Shown: piece by piece, positions 46,278 to 54,901 of the stretch
How positions within the stretch are numbered: the stretch's first letter is position 1
Layout of the letters: each line of letters begins with the position of its first letter
Assembly (NCBI GenBank): GCA_046263255.1
Contig: JBHELD010000010.1
Coordinates: forward strand, 5,569-69,568
Source of the DNA: JALZEG01 sp046263255
GTDB taxonomy: Bacteria > Actinomycetota > CADDZG01 > WHSQ01
Length of the DNA: 64,000 nt
Direction: 5' to 3'
Program-made: the position numbers and the translations under genes
The notes under the pieces: generated by a model
Told to the model about the DNA's origin: nothing
Databases searched by the model: none
What the model saw: the letters and a program-made list of their open reading frames with translations, nothing else

Positions 46278-46703
46278 ATGTTCGTGACGAGGGCGACGCG
46301 GCACGACAGGGCCGAGATCCAGGCCCTGTACGAGGAACACGGCTGGGGCGATCACCAGGAGGCCGGCAAGGCGACCGCGTTCATCGCGCGCGACGGAGGC
46401 GTCGTGGGGACGCTGAAGGTCGTCGAGGTCGAGCCGAACGCGCTCGTGATCGACGGCGTCCTCGTGAAGGAGGGCAGGCGGGGCCGGGGCATCGGGCGGC
46501 GGCTCATGCAGGCCGCGATGAACAGCCGCGGCGGGACGATGTACCTGTGCTGCCACGAGAACCGGATCCGCTTCTACGGCCACTTCGGATTCTCGGAGAT
46601 CCCGGTCGGCGAGGCCCCGGAATCGGTGCGGGAGTACTGGAGGGCCGTGGGGGCCTGGCCGACCGAGCCGGGACACGAGCACTTCTTCCTGAAGGCGCGC
46701 TAG
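46278..46703 (+). CDS. GNAT family acetyltransferase
   Basis: The 141-residue protein has the GNAT fold: VTRATRHDRAEIQALYEEHG, central strands VVGTLKVVEVEPNALVIDGVLV, acetyl-CoA loop EGRRGRGIGRRLMQAA, and the C-terminal NRIRFYGHFGFSEIP. It follows the PHP gene by 3 bases, so it is probably co-transcribed with the sulfur cluster. Substrate unknown. Confidence 0.88.
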   Translation: MFVTRATRHDRAEIQALYEEHGWGDHQEAGKATAFIARDGGVVGTLKVVEVEPNALVIDGVLVKEGRRGRGIGRRLMQAAMNSRGGTMYLCCHENRIRFYGHFGFSEIPVGEAPESVREYWRAVGAWPTEPGHEHFFLKAR

Positions 46704-46838
46704 CGCGCGCGTCCTCGAGACGCGACGGGGGAGGTCTCCGACCCGGGCATCGTATGAGTACCCGAAGTGAGACGGATCGTCCCGGTTTCGGCACCGCCCT
46801 CCGCGCGATGCCGCAGGAATCGGCTCCGCCGGGGTGAA

Positions 46839-46863
46839 CCTCCCGGCAACCACCACCGGGAGG
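46839..46863 (+). promoter_or_regulatory. hairpin that hides the ribosome-binding site of the next gene
   Basis: CCTCCCGG (46839-46846), a 9-base loop, CCGGGAGG (46856-46863). The right arm contains the GGGAGG ribosome-binding site of the gene starting at 46870, so folding would block translation. Confidence 0.65.
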
Positions 46864-46869
46864 ATCACC

Positions 46870-47553
46870 ATGCGCAAGGGAATCGCTCTACTCGTAGCGG
46901 CCGGGCTCTCGCTCGGCCTCGTCGGCTCGGCCTCCGCCGGCGCCCCCGTGACGGTCTGGGAGGACGCTGCGGACGACGTCGTGGTCGGGGGCAATCCCGT
47001 CGCCGGCGCGGGCGTCGCCGGCGTCGACCTGATCAAGGGCGAGATCGCCCGCGTCGGCAAGAACCTCGAGTTCAAGGTCACGCACGCGTCGATGCCGGCG
47101 CCCGGCAGCCTTCCCGAGGCGGCTCGTTTCATGTGGCACTTCTCCGTCGACGGGGAGCAGTATCGCTTCACCGTGAAGAGCGTCGACATCGGTAAGCCCG
47201 ACGTGATCGCGCAGAGCGGGACCGAGCGTATCGGCAAGGTCGACGTCGCGGGCCACTTCCGTCTCGAGCAGTGCGTCAGCGACTCGACGCTCCCCGTGAC
47301 GCTGAACAACTGCAACGCGGTCGCCTACTACACCGGGGCGTTCGACGCGGCGGCGGCGGCGTTCGCGTTCAAGGTCCCGATGGCCGACGTGAAGGCGAAG
47401 CCCGGCTCGTTGATCGCCGGCGGCACGAGCGGCGCGGCCGCCAGCGGGTGCCAGATCTGCTGGGCGCTCCACAAAGCCGAGCGTTCGCTGACCGACACGA
47501 CCGTCCTCGACAGCGCGGCCCAGGCCACGACCTACAAGGTCCCCAAGAAGTAA
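46870..47553 (+). CDS. secreted protein of unknown function
   Basis: From the ATG at 46870 the protein is 227 residues with a clear signal peptide (RKG, hydrophobic 5-19, cleavage near ASA-GAP). The mature part is probably beta-rich (KNLEFKVTHASM, RFMWHFSVDGEQYRFTVK) and holds four cysteines at about residues 149-160 and 198-201, likely disulfides. Not recognised as a named family. An upstream ATG at 46834 would put 12 extra residues before the signal and has no good ribosome-binding site. Confidence 0.75.
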   Translation: MRKGIALLVAAGLSLGLVGSASAGAPVTVWEDAADDVVVGGNPVAGAGVAGVDLIKGEIARVGKNLEFKVTHASMPAPGSLPEAARFMWHFSVDGEQYRFTVKSVDIGKPDVIAQSGTERIGKVDVAGHFRLEQCVSDSTLPVTLNNCNAVAYYTGAFDAAAAAFAFKVPMADVKAKPGSLIAGGTSGAAASGCQICWALHKAERSLTDTTVLDSAAQATTYKVPKK

Positions 47554-47571
47554 CGGCGCTCCCCCCGCGAA

Positions 47572-47594
47572 CGGCCCCGCTTCGTGCGGGGCCG
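47572..47594. terminator. terminator-like hairpin
   Basis: CGGCCCCGC (47572-47580), loop TTCGT, GCGGGGCCG (47586-47594), a 9-bp stem 19 bases after the stop at 47553. There is no direct T-tract, so termination is inferred from position and stem strength. Confidence 0.6.
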
Positions 47595-47765
47595 CCTCGC
47601 GGCGGGGTTCTTCCTCACCGGGCTCGGCTTCTCGTTGACGGCGTTCGCGTCGACGATGCCCCGCGGCGGCGATCATGCTGTCGGGCCGCGACCGGCGGGT
47701 GGAGCCGGAGCCGCCCGCGGGAGCCCCGGGGCCGGAGCTTTCGCGGATCGAGGGATAGGAGAAGG

Positions 47766-48323
47766 TCAGGCGCAATTGGGCCAGCGACTCGCCTGGCCCC
47801 CGGCGAGCATCCGCGCCGCCGTGCGTGCCTGCGCCACAGGGTCGTAGATCGAGCCGTACCCCTCCGTCGCCCAGGTCCCCGAGCCGAACTGGAAGAGGCC
47901 GTAGTAGCCGGCGGGATTCACCGCCGACGGGTTCAGCCCCGACTCGCACGCCGCCACCGACAGGAGGTACTCGCCGCTGATCCCGTACTCCGCCGCCGCG
48001 GAGTAGACGATCTCGGCGATCGAGCCCGCAGGTGCCGCGGGCGCCTCGGCGGCCCCGGCGTGGGACGACGGCGACGGCGTCTCGACCGGTCGCATCTGGA
48101 AGGTCCCGCCGCGGAACTTCATCAGCCCCGCGGCGCTCTCGGTCGTCTCCACGCCCTTCAGCTGGGCCTTGTCCAGCCCGAGACGCCCCAACATGTCCGC
48201 GCTCAGGTTCGAGCCGGGGACGCCCAGGATCATCGCGACCACGCTCGCGCCCCACACCCACGGGCCGGCGCGCCTCAGCCGCGCCCTGCGACGCGCCCGC
48301 GCGCCGAAGTTCAGACGTTCCAT
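47766..48323 (-). CDS. exported lytic-transglycosylase-like (Rpf-like) protein
   Basis: The 185-residue protein has a basic start, a hydrophobic helix (22-37), a Pro/Ala-rich linker (80-100) and a C-terminal lysozyme-like domain (about 101-185): YLLSVAACESGLNPSAVN with catalytic-type Glu127, then GYYGLFQFGSGTW. Cys126 and the penultimate Cys184 could form a disulfide. It resembles resuscitation-promoting factors and SLT domains that cut peptidoglycan. Good GGAGG site. Confidence 0.85.
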   Translation of the reverse strand: MERLNFGARARRRARLRRAGPWVWGASVVAMILGVPGSNLSADMLGRLGLDKAQLKGVETTESAAGLMKFRGGTFQMRPVETPSPSSHAGAAEAPAAPAGSIAEIVYSAAAEYGISGEYLLSVAACESGLNPSAVNPAGYYGLFQFGSGTWATEGYGSIYDPVAQARTAARMLAGGQASRWPNCA

Positions 48324-48700
48324 CGTCTACCTCCACTGAGTCGCCGCCGGCGGCTCGCGTACGGCCACCGTTCCACCGGCGGGGGCACGACCGCCCCGCC
48401 GCCCACGGGCCCGTGCTGGACCCGGATCCACGTGTCTGCTCCGAGCGGCCGGGGCGGCCGCCGGGGGAGCTGCCCGCTCCCGAGCCCACACGCTAACACC
48501 TGCAAGCAGACCCGGTGGGGGCCTGCCCTGCCATGGCGCCCGCCACAGCCCCGTCGGTGGAGGGCTCCGGCAACGCCGGGCGCCGGTTACGCCCGCAGGG
48601 GGAGCGGGCGGTATCGGGCGCCGAAGATCCGCCGAACCCGCGCGGAATGCTGGTGCGGACTGTAGGTTGAGCAGGCAAAGCCCGCGAGCGAGGAGAGGCA
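48324..48700. other. 377-base divergent intergenic region
   Basis: The region lies between the transglycosylase gene (minus) and guaB3 (plus). It is GC-rich with many inverted repeats and holds no credible ORF. TAGGTT at 48663-48668 may be the guaB3 -10, but no good -35 is visible at the right distance. The long leader toward the transglycosylase may be structured. Confidence 0.5.
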
Positions 48701-49861
48701 GTGGAGATAGACATCGGCATCGGGAAGTCGGGGCGCCGCGCCTACGGCTTCGACGACATCGCAATCGTCCCGTCCCGGCGGACGCGGGACCCCGACGACG
48801 TCGACATCTCCTGGGAGATCGACGCGTTCAGGTTCGACCTCCCTCTCCTGGCGTCGGCGATGGACGGCGTGGTCTCGCCCCGCACTGCGATCGCGATCGG
48901 CCGCCTCGGCGGCCTCGCCGTGCTCAACCTAGAGGGTCTGTGGACCCGCTACGAGGACGCCGACGCGCTGCTGGCCGAGATCGCGGAGCTGCCGAGCGAG
49001 AAGGCGACCGCCCGGATGCAGGAGATCTACGGCGAACCGGTCAAGGAAGAGCTGATCTACCGGCGGATCCGCGAGATCAAGGAGGCCGGCGTCACGGCCG
49101 CGGCGTCGCTCACCCCCCAGAAGGTCGAGCAGTGGAACAAGATCGCGCTCGAAGCGGAGCTCGACATCCTCGTGATCCAGGGGACGGTCGTCTCGGCCGA
49201 GCACGTCTCCACCCGCACCGAGCCGCTCAACCTCAAGCGGTTCATCTCGACCTACGAGCTGCCGGTGATCGTCGGGGGGTGCGCCTCGTACTCGACGGCG
49301 CTCCACCTGATGCGCACGGGTGCGATGGGCGTCCTCGTCGGCGTCGGCCCGGGCGCCGCGTGCACGACGCGCGGCGTGCTGGGGCTCGGCGTCCCGCAGG
49401 CGACGGCGATCGCGGACGCGGCCGGCGCCCGGATCCGCCACCTCGACGAGACCGGGCGCTACTGCCACGTCATCGCCGACGGCGGGATGCGCACCGGCGG
49501 CGACATCGCGAAGGCGATCGCGTGCGGCGCCGACGCCGTCATGATCGGTTCGCCGCTCGCGACTGCCGCAGAGGCTCCCGGCCGCGGGTACCACTGGGGT
49601 ATGGCGACGTTCCACCCGACGCTGCCGCGGGGCGCCCGGGTGAAGACGTCGAGCCTCGGGACGCTCGAGGAGGTCCTGGTCGGACCGGCGCACGAGAACG
49701 ACGGCCGTTTGAACCTGTTCGGCGCCCTCCGGACCAGCCTCGCGACCTGTGGCTACGCCAACATCAAGGAGTTCCAGAAGGCCGAGGTGATGGTCGCTCC
49801 GGCGTTGAAGACCGAGGGGAAGGCCCTCCAGCAGTCGCAGCGCCTGGGGATGGGTGTCTGA
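48701..49861 (+). CDS. guaB3: GuaB3 family IMP dehydrogenase-related protein
   Basis: GuaB3 proteins are actinobacterial relatives of IMP dehydrogenase and GMP reductase. The 386-residue TIM barrel lacks the CBS pair. The catalytic Cys221 is in VGPGAACTTRGVLGLG (canonical enzymes read SxCTTR). VIADGGMRTGGDIAKAIACGADAVMIG binds the phosphate. GTG start with GGAGAGG. Its role beside true GuaB is not settled in general; guaA downstream fits purine metabolism. Confidence 0.9.
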   Translation: MEIDIGIGKSGRRAYGFDDIAIVPSRRTRDPDDVDISWEIDAFRFDLPLLASAMDGVVSPRTAIAIGRLGGLAVLNLEGLWTRYEDADALLAEIAELPSEKATARMQEIYGEPVKEELIYRRIREIKEAGVTAAASLTPQKVEQWNKIALEAELDILVIQGTVVSAEHVSTRTEPLNLKRFISTYELPVIVGGCASYSTALHLMRTGAMGVLVGVGPGAACTTRGVLGLGVPQATAIADAAGARIRHLDETGRYCHVIADGGMRTGGDIAKAIACGADAVMIGSPLATAAEAPGRGYHWGMATFHPTLPRGARVKTSSLGTLEEVLVGPAHENDGRLNLFGALRTSLATCGYANIKEFQKAEVMVAPALKTEGKALQQSQRLGMGV

Positions 49862-50012
49862 CCCCTTACGAACCGTAGGCGGCCGAGGGAGCCCGACCCT
49901 CGCCGGGGCCCGTCCACGTGCGAACCGGACGTGGGTCGCCTAAGTTCGGAAGCCGTCTCCACCGTTCGGCGAGAGAAATCTAGGGCAATTCGGCGACCTG
50001 GCTAAGGATCTG

Positions 50013-50042
50013 TTGCCACCATGCCGATATCCGTGGTATAGT
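50013..50042 (+). promoter_or_regulatory. strong promoter of the 40-codon ORF
   Basis: TTGCCA (50013-50018), 18 bases, TATAGT (50037-50042; five of six bases match TATAAT). It is the best -10 in the window. Confidence 0.7.
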
Positions 50043-50087
50043 TCCTTTCGAAGGAAGCGGAATCGACTTAGGAAGTTGGTGGTAAAG

Positions 50088-50210
50088 ATGGTCGAGGCCT
50101 TTGCAATCTTCGCCGCAAGCGTGGTTAGTTTTGAGGTTCTTGCATCTCGGTATGGCAAGGACAGCCGCGACGGCGACGACTGGGCGCTCCACCGCCGCGA
50201 CCGGGCGTAG
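50088..50210 (+). CDS. small 40-residue membrane protein
   Basis: ATG at 50088 gives a 40-residue peptide: a short hydrophobic helix (VEAFAIFAASVVSFEVLA) followed by a charged SRYGKDSRDGDDW tail. Small actinobacterial proteins with one helix and a D-S-R/D-D-W tail exist as far as I recall, but I cannot name the family. It has a strong promoter 46 bases upstream and a terminator-like hairpin 17 bases after the stop, so it reads as a single-gene unit. Confidence 0.6.
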   Translation: MVEAFAIFAASVVSFEVLASRYGKDSRDGDDWALHRRDRA

Positions 50211-50227
50211 CGCCCGACCGCACGAGT

Positions 50228-50249
50228 CCCCCCGCCTGCCGGCGGGGGG
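50228..50249. terminator. terminator-like hairpin after the small ORF
   Basis: CCCCCCGCC (50228-50236), loop TGCC, GGCGGGGGG (50241-50249), a perfect 9-bp stem. No T-tract follows. Confidence 0.6.
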
Positions 50250-50393
50250 AACGCTCCAACGAAACGAGACGACGTGCACGCGAACATCTCCTTGCTCATC
50301 TACAAGCTCGATCCAGGGCTGTCCCCCGGGTGGGTTCCCCCCCGTCCCGCGCGGGTTCGGCCGGCCCGGTCGGTAAGACGAGGCCGGTAGCAC

Positions 50394-50894
50394 ATGGCTG
50401 CCGGCCTCGACCCGATCGATCGCCAGATCCTCCGGTTCCTTCGCGAGGACGGCCGTATGTCGCATGCGGCCATCGCGAAGGAGGTCGGGCTGTCGGGCCC
50501 CGCCGTGCACGAGCGGGTCAGGAAGCTCGAGCAGCGCGGCATCATCGCCGGCTACACGGTCGTCCTCGACCCCGAGGCTCTCGGTCGACCCCACGTCGCC
50601 TTCGCGCTCGTGACGCTGTCGGAGGGGACCGAGTTCGCGGCCGACGATCCGATCGTCGCGCGCATCTGCGACGAGCCGGACGTGCTCGAGTTCCACCGGA
50701 TCGCGGGGCAGGACTGCTATCTCATCAAGATCCGCACCGCGACTAACAAGGACCTCGAGAAGCTGCTCCGGCGGATCCGCTCGATCAGAGGGGTGGCCCG
50801 CACGCGCACGACGATCGTGCTGTCGACCGAGCTCGAGCGTCCGACGATCCCGGTTCCCGAAGAGCCGCAGCCCGACGTCGCACCGGCGCCGTAG
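50394..50894 (+). CDS. Lrp/AsnC family transcriptional regulator
   Basis: The 166-residue protein has the N-terminal helix-turn-helix (LDPIDRQILRFLREDGRMSHAAIAKEVGLSGPAVHERVRKLEQRGII) and the C-terminal RAM domain (HVAFALVTL, then EFHRIAGQDCYLIKIRT) that binds small effectors. A Pro-rich tail ends it. The effector, usually an amino acid, is unknown; neighbours do not point to one target. Confidence 0.92.
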   Translation: MAAGLDPIDRQILRFLREDGRMSHAAIAKEVGLSGPAVHERVRKLEQRGIIAGYTVVLDPEALGRPHVAFALVTLSEGTEFAADDPIVARICDEPDVLEFHRIAGQDCYLIKIRTATNKDLEKLLRRIRSIRGVARTRTTIVLSTELERPTIPVPEEPQPDVAPAP

Positions 50895-50905
50895 CATGCG
50901 GCTCG

Positions 50906-51802
50906 ATGAGCGAGCCCAGGACGATCCCCGAGCTGCTGGAGCTGGGAACGCGCGTCCTCAGCGACAGCTCCCACATCTTCGAGGACCACGACAACGCGCG
51001 TGAGGCACGCGAGCTGCTCGCGCTGTGCCTCGAGGTGGATCCGGACGACCGGGGCGACGAGGATCCCGACGTCCCGCGCCGCAAGCGCGAGCGCTATCTG
51101 TCGCTGATCGCGCGCCGCGCGGGCGGCGAGCCGTTCCCGTTCTTGACCGGGCGCATCGAGTTCTGGGGCCTCGACCTCCTTGTGCGTCCGGGCGCGTTCG
51201 TCCCGCGGCCGTCGTCCGAGCTGACGGTCGCGAGGGCGCTGCGCAGGCTCCGCCGCCGCAAGAGCCCGGTGATCGTCGACGTGTGCACCGGCGCGGGACC
51301 GATCGCGCTGGCGCTGGCCGACGAGCTGCCGACGGCCGACGTGTGGGGCGTGGACATCTCGGTCGAAGGGCTCGCGCAGGGGCGGAACAACGCCCGTAGG
51401 CTCGGCCTCGACAACGCGCGGTTCAAGAAGAGCGACATGTACGGGTCGCTGCCGTCGCGTCTGCGTGGGAACGTCGACCTGATCACCGGCCACGTCCCGT
51501 ACGTCCCGATGGACGAGGTGGAGGATCTCCCCGCGGAGGTCCGGGAGTTCGAGCCGATCTACACGCTGACCGACGAGTCGTTCGACGGGTTGGGCCTGAT
51601 GCGACGAGCCGTCGAGGAGTCGTTGGGATGGCTGAGGCCCGGTGGATGGCTGTTGCTCGAGCTGTCTCACGATCTGCCTGCCAGGGTTCGCAGGATCGCC
51701 AGGAACGCAGGGCTCGAGGACCACGGGGTCGCGCGGGACGAGGACGATCTGAGTGTCGTCGTAGAGGCGCGAAAACCCGAGGCTCGCAAACGGCCGCGTT
51801 AG
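50906..51802 (+). CDS. PrmC/HemK-like methyltransferase with altered NPPY motif
   Basis: The 298-residue protein has the PrmC layout: helical N-domain, FWGLDLLVRPGAFVPRPSSE, the SAM loop VDVCTGAGPIALALADELP, and WGVDISVEGLAQGRNNARRLG. Where glutamine methyltransferases have NPPY, this reads GHVPYVP, so the substrate-holding Asn is missing. It is therefore a PrmC-like paralog with a probably different substrate rather than the release-factor methyltransferase. It lies 11 bases after the Lrp gene and 8 before guaA. Confidence 0.8.
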   Translation: MSEPRTIPELLELGTRVLSDSSHIFEDHDNAREARELLALCLEVDPDDRGDEDPDVPRRKRERYLSLIARRAGGEPFPFLTGRIEFWGLDLLVRPGAFVPRPSSELTVARALRRLRRRKSPVIVDVCTGAGPIALALADELPTADVWGVDISVEGLAQGRNNARRLGLDNARFKKSDMYGSLPSRLRGNVDLITGHVPYVPMDEVEDLPAEVREFEPIYTLTDESFDGLGLMRRAVEESLGWLRPGGWLLLELSHDLPARVRRIARNAGLEDHGVARDEDDLSVVVEARKPEARKRPR

Positions 51803-51810
51803 AGTGGCTC

Positions 51811-53370
51811 ATGCCGCAACCGCCCGGTAGCAGCGAGCACCCTTCCGTCCTCGTCGTCGACTACGGCGCGCAGTACGCCCAGCTGATCGCGCGGCGGGTG
51901 CGGGAGTGCCACGTGTACTCCGAGATCGTCCCGCACGACGCCCCGGTCGAGGAGATCGCGGCGCGCAAGCCCGCCGGGATCATCCTGTCGGGGGGGCCGA
52001 AGTCGGTGCACCAGCCCGGCGCGCCGGCCGTCGATCCGGCGCTGTTCGACCTCGCGGTCCCCGTCCTGGGCATCTGCTACGGACAGCAGGCGATGGCGCA
52101 GGCGCTCGGCGGCGACGTCGCGCGCACCGGCGTGGCCGAGTTCGGGAAGACCGACCTCGGCGTGAAGGCCCCGCACTCGGTGCTGTTCCAGGAGCTTCCC
52201 GTCGAGCAGACGGTGTGGATGAGCCACAACGACGCGGTCGTCATGCCGCCCGAGGGGTTCCGGCCGACTGCGTCTACCCCTGCCTCGCCGGTAGCAGCGT
52301 TCGAGGACCCCGCGCGCGGCCTCTACGGGGTCCAGTTCCATCCCGAGGTCGCCCACACGCCGTGGGGCACGGCGCTCTTGAAGAACTTCCTCTACGAGGC
52401 GTGCGACCTCCTGCCGGGCTGGACGATGACCTCGATCATCGAGGCCGCCGTCGAAGCCGTGCGGGCGCAGGTCGGAGGCGAGCGCATCGTGTGCGGGCTG
52501 TCCGGCGGCGTCGACTCCTCGGTGGCCGCGGCGCTGGTGCACCGCGCCGTCGGCGACCAGCTCACGTGCGTCTTCGTCGACCACGGGCTGCTGCGTGCGG
52601 GCGAGGCCGAGCAGGTGGAGGACACGTTCCGGCGTCACCTGAAGATCGACCTGATCCACGTCAAGGCGGCGGACCGGTTCCTCGAGCGCCTGGGGGGCGT
52701 GACCGATCCCGAGACCAAGCGGAAGATCATCGGGGAGACGTTCATCCGGGTGTTCGAGGAGGTCGCGCGCGACGAGCTCGGCGACGCTCGCTTCCTCGTG
52801 CAGGGCACGCTCTACCCCGACGTCATCGAGTCGGGGACGAAGGATGCGGCGAAGATCAAGAGCCACCACAACGTGGGCGGGCTTCCGGAGGACATGCGGT
52901 TCGAGCTCGTCGAGCCCCTCCGCAACCTCTTCAAGGACGAGGTCAGGCGCGTGGGCGAGGAGCTGGGGCTCCCGGAGGAGATCGTGTGGCGGCAGCCGTT
53001 CCCCGGGCCGGGGCTCGCCGTGCGGATCGTCGGCGACGTCACGCCCGAGCGGCTCGAGCTGCTGCGCGCCGCCGACGCGATCGTGGTCGAGGAGATCAAG
53101 AGGGCCGGGATGGTGCGCGAGGTCTGGCAATCCTTCGCCGTGCTGCCGTGCGTGCGGTCGGTGGGCGTCATGGGCGACGAGAGGACGTACGGGTACCCGA
53201 TCGTGCTGCGGGCGGTGACCAGTGAGGACGCGATGACGGCCGACTGGGCGCGGCTCCCTTACGAGCTGCTCGAGCGGATCTCGAGCCGCATCGTAGGCGA
53301 GGTGCCGGGGATCAACCGGGTCGTCTACGACATCACGTCGAAGCCGCCCGGCACCATCGAATGGGAGTAG
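51811..53370 (+). CDS. guaA: GMP synthase (glutamine-hydrolysing)
   Basis: GuaA aminates XMP to GMP. The 519-residue protein has the class I glutaminase domain (Cys89 in LGICYGQQAMA, His and Glu in GVQFHPEV), the ATP-pyrophosphatase loop SGGVDSSVAAAL, and the C-terminal dimerisation domain ending ITSKPPGTIEWE. The open frame starts earlier inside the methyltransferase gene, but the ATG at 51811 is the sensible start. It overlaps the flippase gene by 10 bases. Confidence 0.97.
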   Translation: MPQPPGSSEHPSVLVVDYGAQYAQLIARRVRECHVYSEIVPHDAPVEEIAARKPAGIILSGGPKSVHQPGAPAVDPALFDLAVPVLGICYGQQAMAQALGGDVARTGVAEFGKTDLGVKAPHSVLFQELPVEQTVWMSHNDAVVMPPEGFRPTASTPASPVAAFEDPARGLYGVQFHPEVAHTPWGTALLKNFLYEACDLLPGWTMTSIIEAAVEAVRAQVGGERIVCGLSGGVDSSVAAALVHRAVGDQLTCVFVDHGLLRAGEAEQVEDTFRRHLKIDLIHVKAADRFLERLGGVTDPETKRKIIGETFIRVFEEVARDELGDARFLVQGTLYPDVIESGTKDAAKIKSHHNVGGLPEDMRFELVEPLRNLFKDEVRRVGEELGLPEEIVWRQPFPGPGLAVRIVGDVTPERLELLRAADAIVVEEIKRAGMVREVWQSFAVLPCVRSVGVMGDERTYGYPIVLRAVTSEDAMTADWARLPYELLERISSRIVGEVPGINRVVYDITSKPPGTIEWE

Positions 53371-54893
53371 CGCAAGAACCCACCGGGATCGGCGGCGACT
53401 ACAGGAACATCCTCTCCGGAACCTCGCAGAACGTCCTCGGCATCGCGGTCGCCGCCGTCGCTACGCTCGCGTCGAACCTCCTGATCTCGAACACGCTCGG
53501 CCGCGAGGCGTTCGGCGTCGTGACCGTCGTGACCCAAGCCGCGTTCGTCGCGTCGTTCGCGACGCGCGCCGGGATGGACATGGCGGTGCTGCGGGACGTC
53601 GCGGTCGAGGTCGGCGTCGGGCGGCTCGAGCGCATCCGCGCCCCGGTCGCCCGCGCGGCGCTGATCGCGACGCTGGTCAGCTCGATCGCCGCCCTGGCGG
53701 CGGCCGTCGTGGCGCCCGCCGTCCGTTCGCTGTTCTCGATCGAAGGAGACGTCGGGCGGTGGGTCGTGGAAGCCGGCGCGGCCGGGCTTCCGTTCCTCGC
53801 GCTCGCGAACGTCTGGCTCTCGGCGACGCGCGGGCTGAAGATCATGCGCTACACGCTCTACGTCTTCTGGGCCGGTCAGCCCGTCATGTGGGTCGTGCTG
53901 ATGCTGCTCGGCTGGCGCCTGTCGGAGACCGCCTGGATGGCCGTGGCGGCGTACTCGGCCTCGTGGGTCCTCGCGACCGTCGCGGCCGCGTACTTCTGGC
54001 GGCGAGAGAGCCGCGAGTGGCGCGCGGCGCCGATGGAGCCCGGGGCGCTCGGACGGCTCGCCCGTTACGCAGGCCCTCGCGCCCCTGCGGCGCTGTTCTC
54101 GCAGCTGCTGTTCTGGACGGATCTGTTCGTGCTCACGCGCTACGCGCCGGCGGACGAGATCGGCGTCTACTCCGCGGCCCTGCGCGCGGGCCAGGTGATC
54201 GTGCTGTTCCTCACGTCGGTCAGCCTGATGTTCAGCCCGTTCGTGGCCGACCTGCACAATCGCGGCGACACCGAACGGCTCGACAAGCTGTTCAAGTCGC
54301 TCACGCGCTGGACGATCGCGGCGACGATGCCGCCGTTCCTCCTGCTCGTCGTGGCGCCGGACGCGGCGCTGAGGATCTTCGGCTCCGGGTTCACCGGCGG
54401 CCGGGCGGCGCTGTTGATCCTCCTCGCCGGGCAGTTCGTCAACATCGCGACGGGCAGCGTCGGCTTCGTGCTGATCATGGTCGGAAGGACCGGGTGGGAC
54501 CTCGCCGTCTACGCCGCCTCGCTCGTGCTGAACCTCGCGCTCGCGTTCTGGCTCTGCCCCCGCTACGGGATGGAAGGCGCCGCCGTCGCGAACGCCGCGA
54601 CGTTCGCGCTCTCGAAGTGGGCGCGCCTCGCGCTCGTCCGCAGGTTCGTCCACATCCAGCCGTACGACCGGCGCTACGGACGGCTCGTGGTCCCGTCGCT
54701 CCTCGCCGCCGTCGCGATGTGGGCGGTGCACGCGGCGGTGCCTGCGGGAGGCGCGGTCGACCTCGTCGCGACCGGCGTGGCCGGGACCGTCGTGTACGCC
54801 GGCGCGTATCTCGGGGCCGGGGTGACGCCCGAGGAGCGGCGGGGGCTCGCGAACCTGGCGCGTCGTCTACGAGCCGCACGCGCGGGCAGATAA
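53361..54893 (+). CDS. polysaccharide flippase (MVF/Wzx-like membrane protein)
   Basis: The 510-residue protein has about 12-14 membrane helices and the multidrug/oligosaccharidyl-lipid/polysaccharide fold: GTSQNVLGIAVAAVATLASNLLISNTLGREAFG at the start, a second half with FSQLLFWTDLFVLTRYAPADEIGVYSAALR, and RIFGSGFTGGRAALLILLAGQFVN. Family members flip lipid-linked sugars across the membrane. No glycosyltransferases are nearby, so the cargo is unknown. Confidence 0.85.
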   Translation: MGVAQEPTGIGGDYRNILSGTSQNVLGIAVAAVATLASNLLISNTLGREAFGVVTVVTQAAFVASFATRAGMDMAVLRDVAVEVGVGRLERIRAPVARAALIATLVSSIAALAAAVVAPAVRSLFSIEGDVGRWVVEAGAAGLPFLALANVWLSATRGLKIMRYTLYVFWAGQPVMWVVLMLLGWRLSETAWMAVAAYSASWVLATVAAAYFWRRESREWRAAPMEPGALGRLARYAGPRAPAALFSQLLFWTDLFVLTRYAPADEIGVYSAALRAGQVIVLFLTSVSLMFSPFVADLHNRGDTERLDKLFKSLTRWTIAATMPPFLLLVVAPDAALRIFGSGFTGGRAALLILLAGQFVNIATGSVGFVLIMVGRTGWDLAVYAASLVLNLALAFWLCPRYGMEGAAVANAATFALSKWARLALVRRFVHIQPYDRRYGRLVVPSLLAAVAMWAVHAAVPAGGAVDLVATGVAGTVVYAGAYLGAGVTPEERRGLANLARRLRAARAGR

Positions 54894-54901
54894 TCACAGA
54901 C

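Noticed and set aside
48470..48520. c-di-AMP (ydaO) riboswitch for the transglycosylase gene
   Set aside because: A plus-strand stretch resembles the 3' end of that motif (CCGAGCCCnnnCnGCTAAC-like), but the gene is on the other strand and the other conserved boxes (GGGGGACC, GGGGUGAAUCC) are missing.
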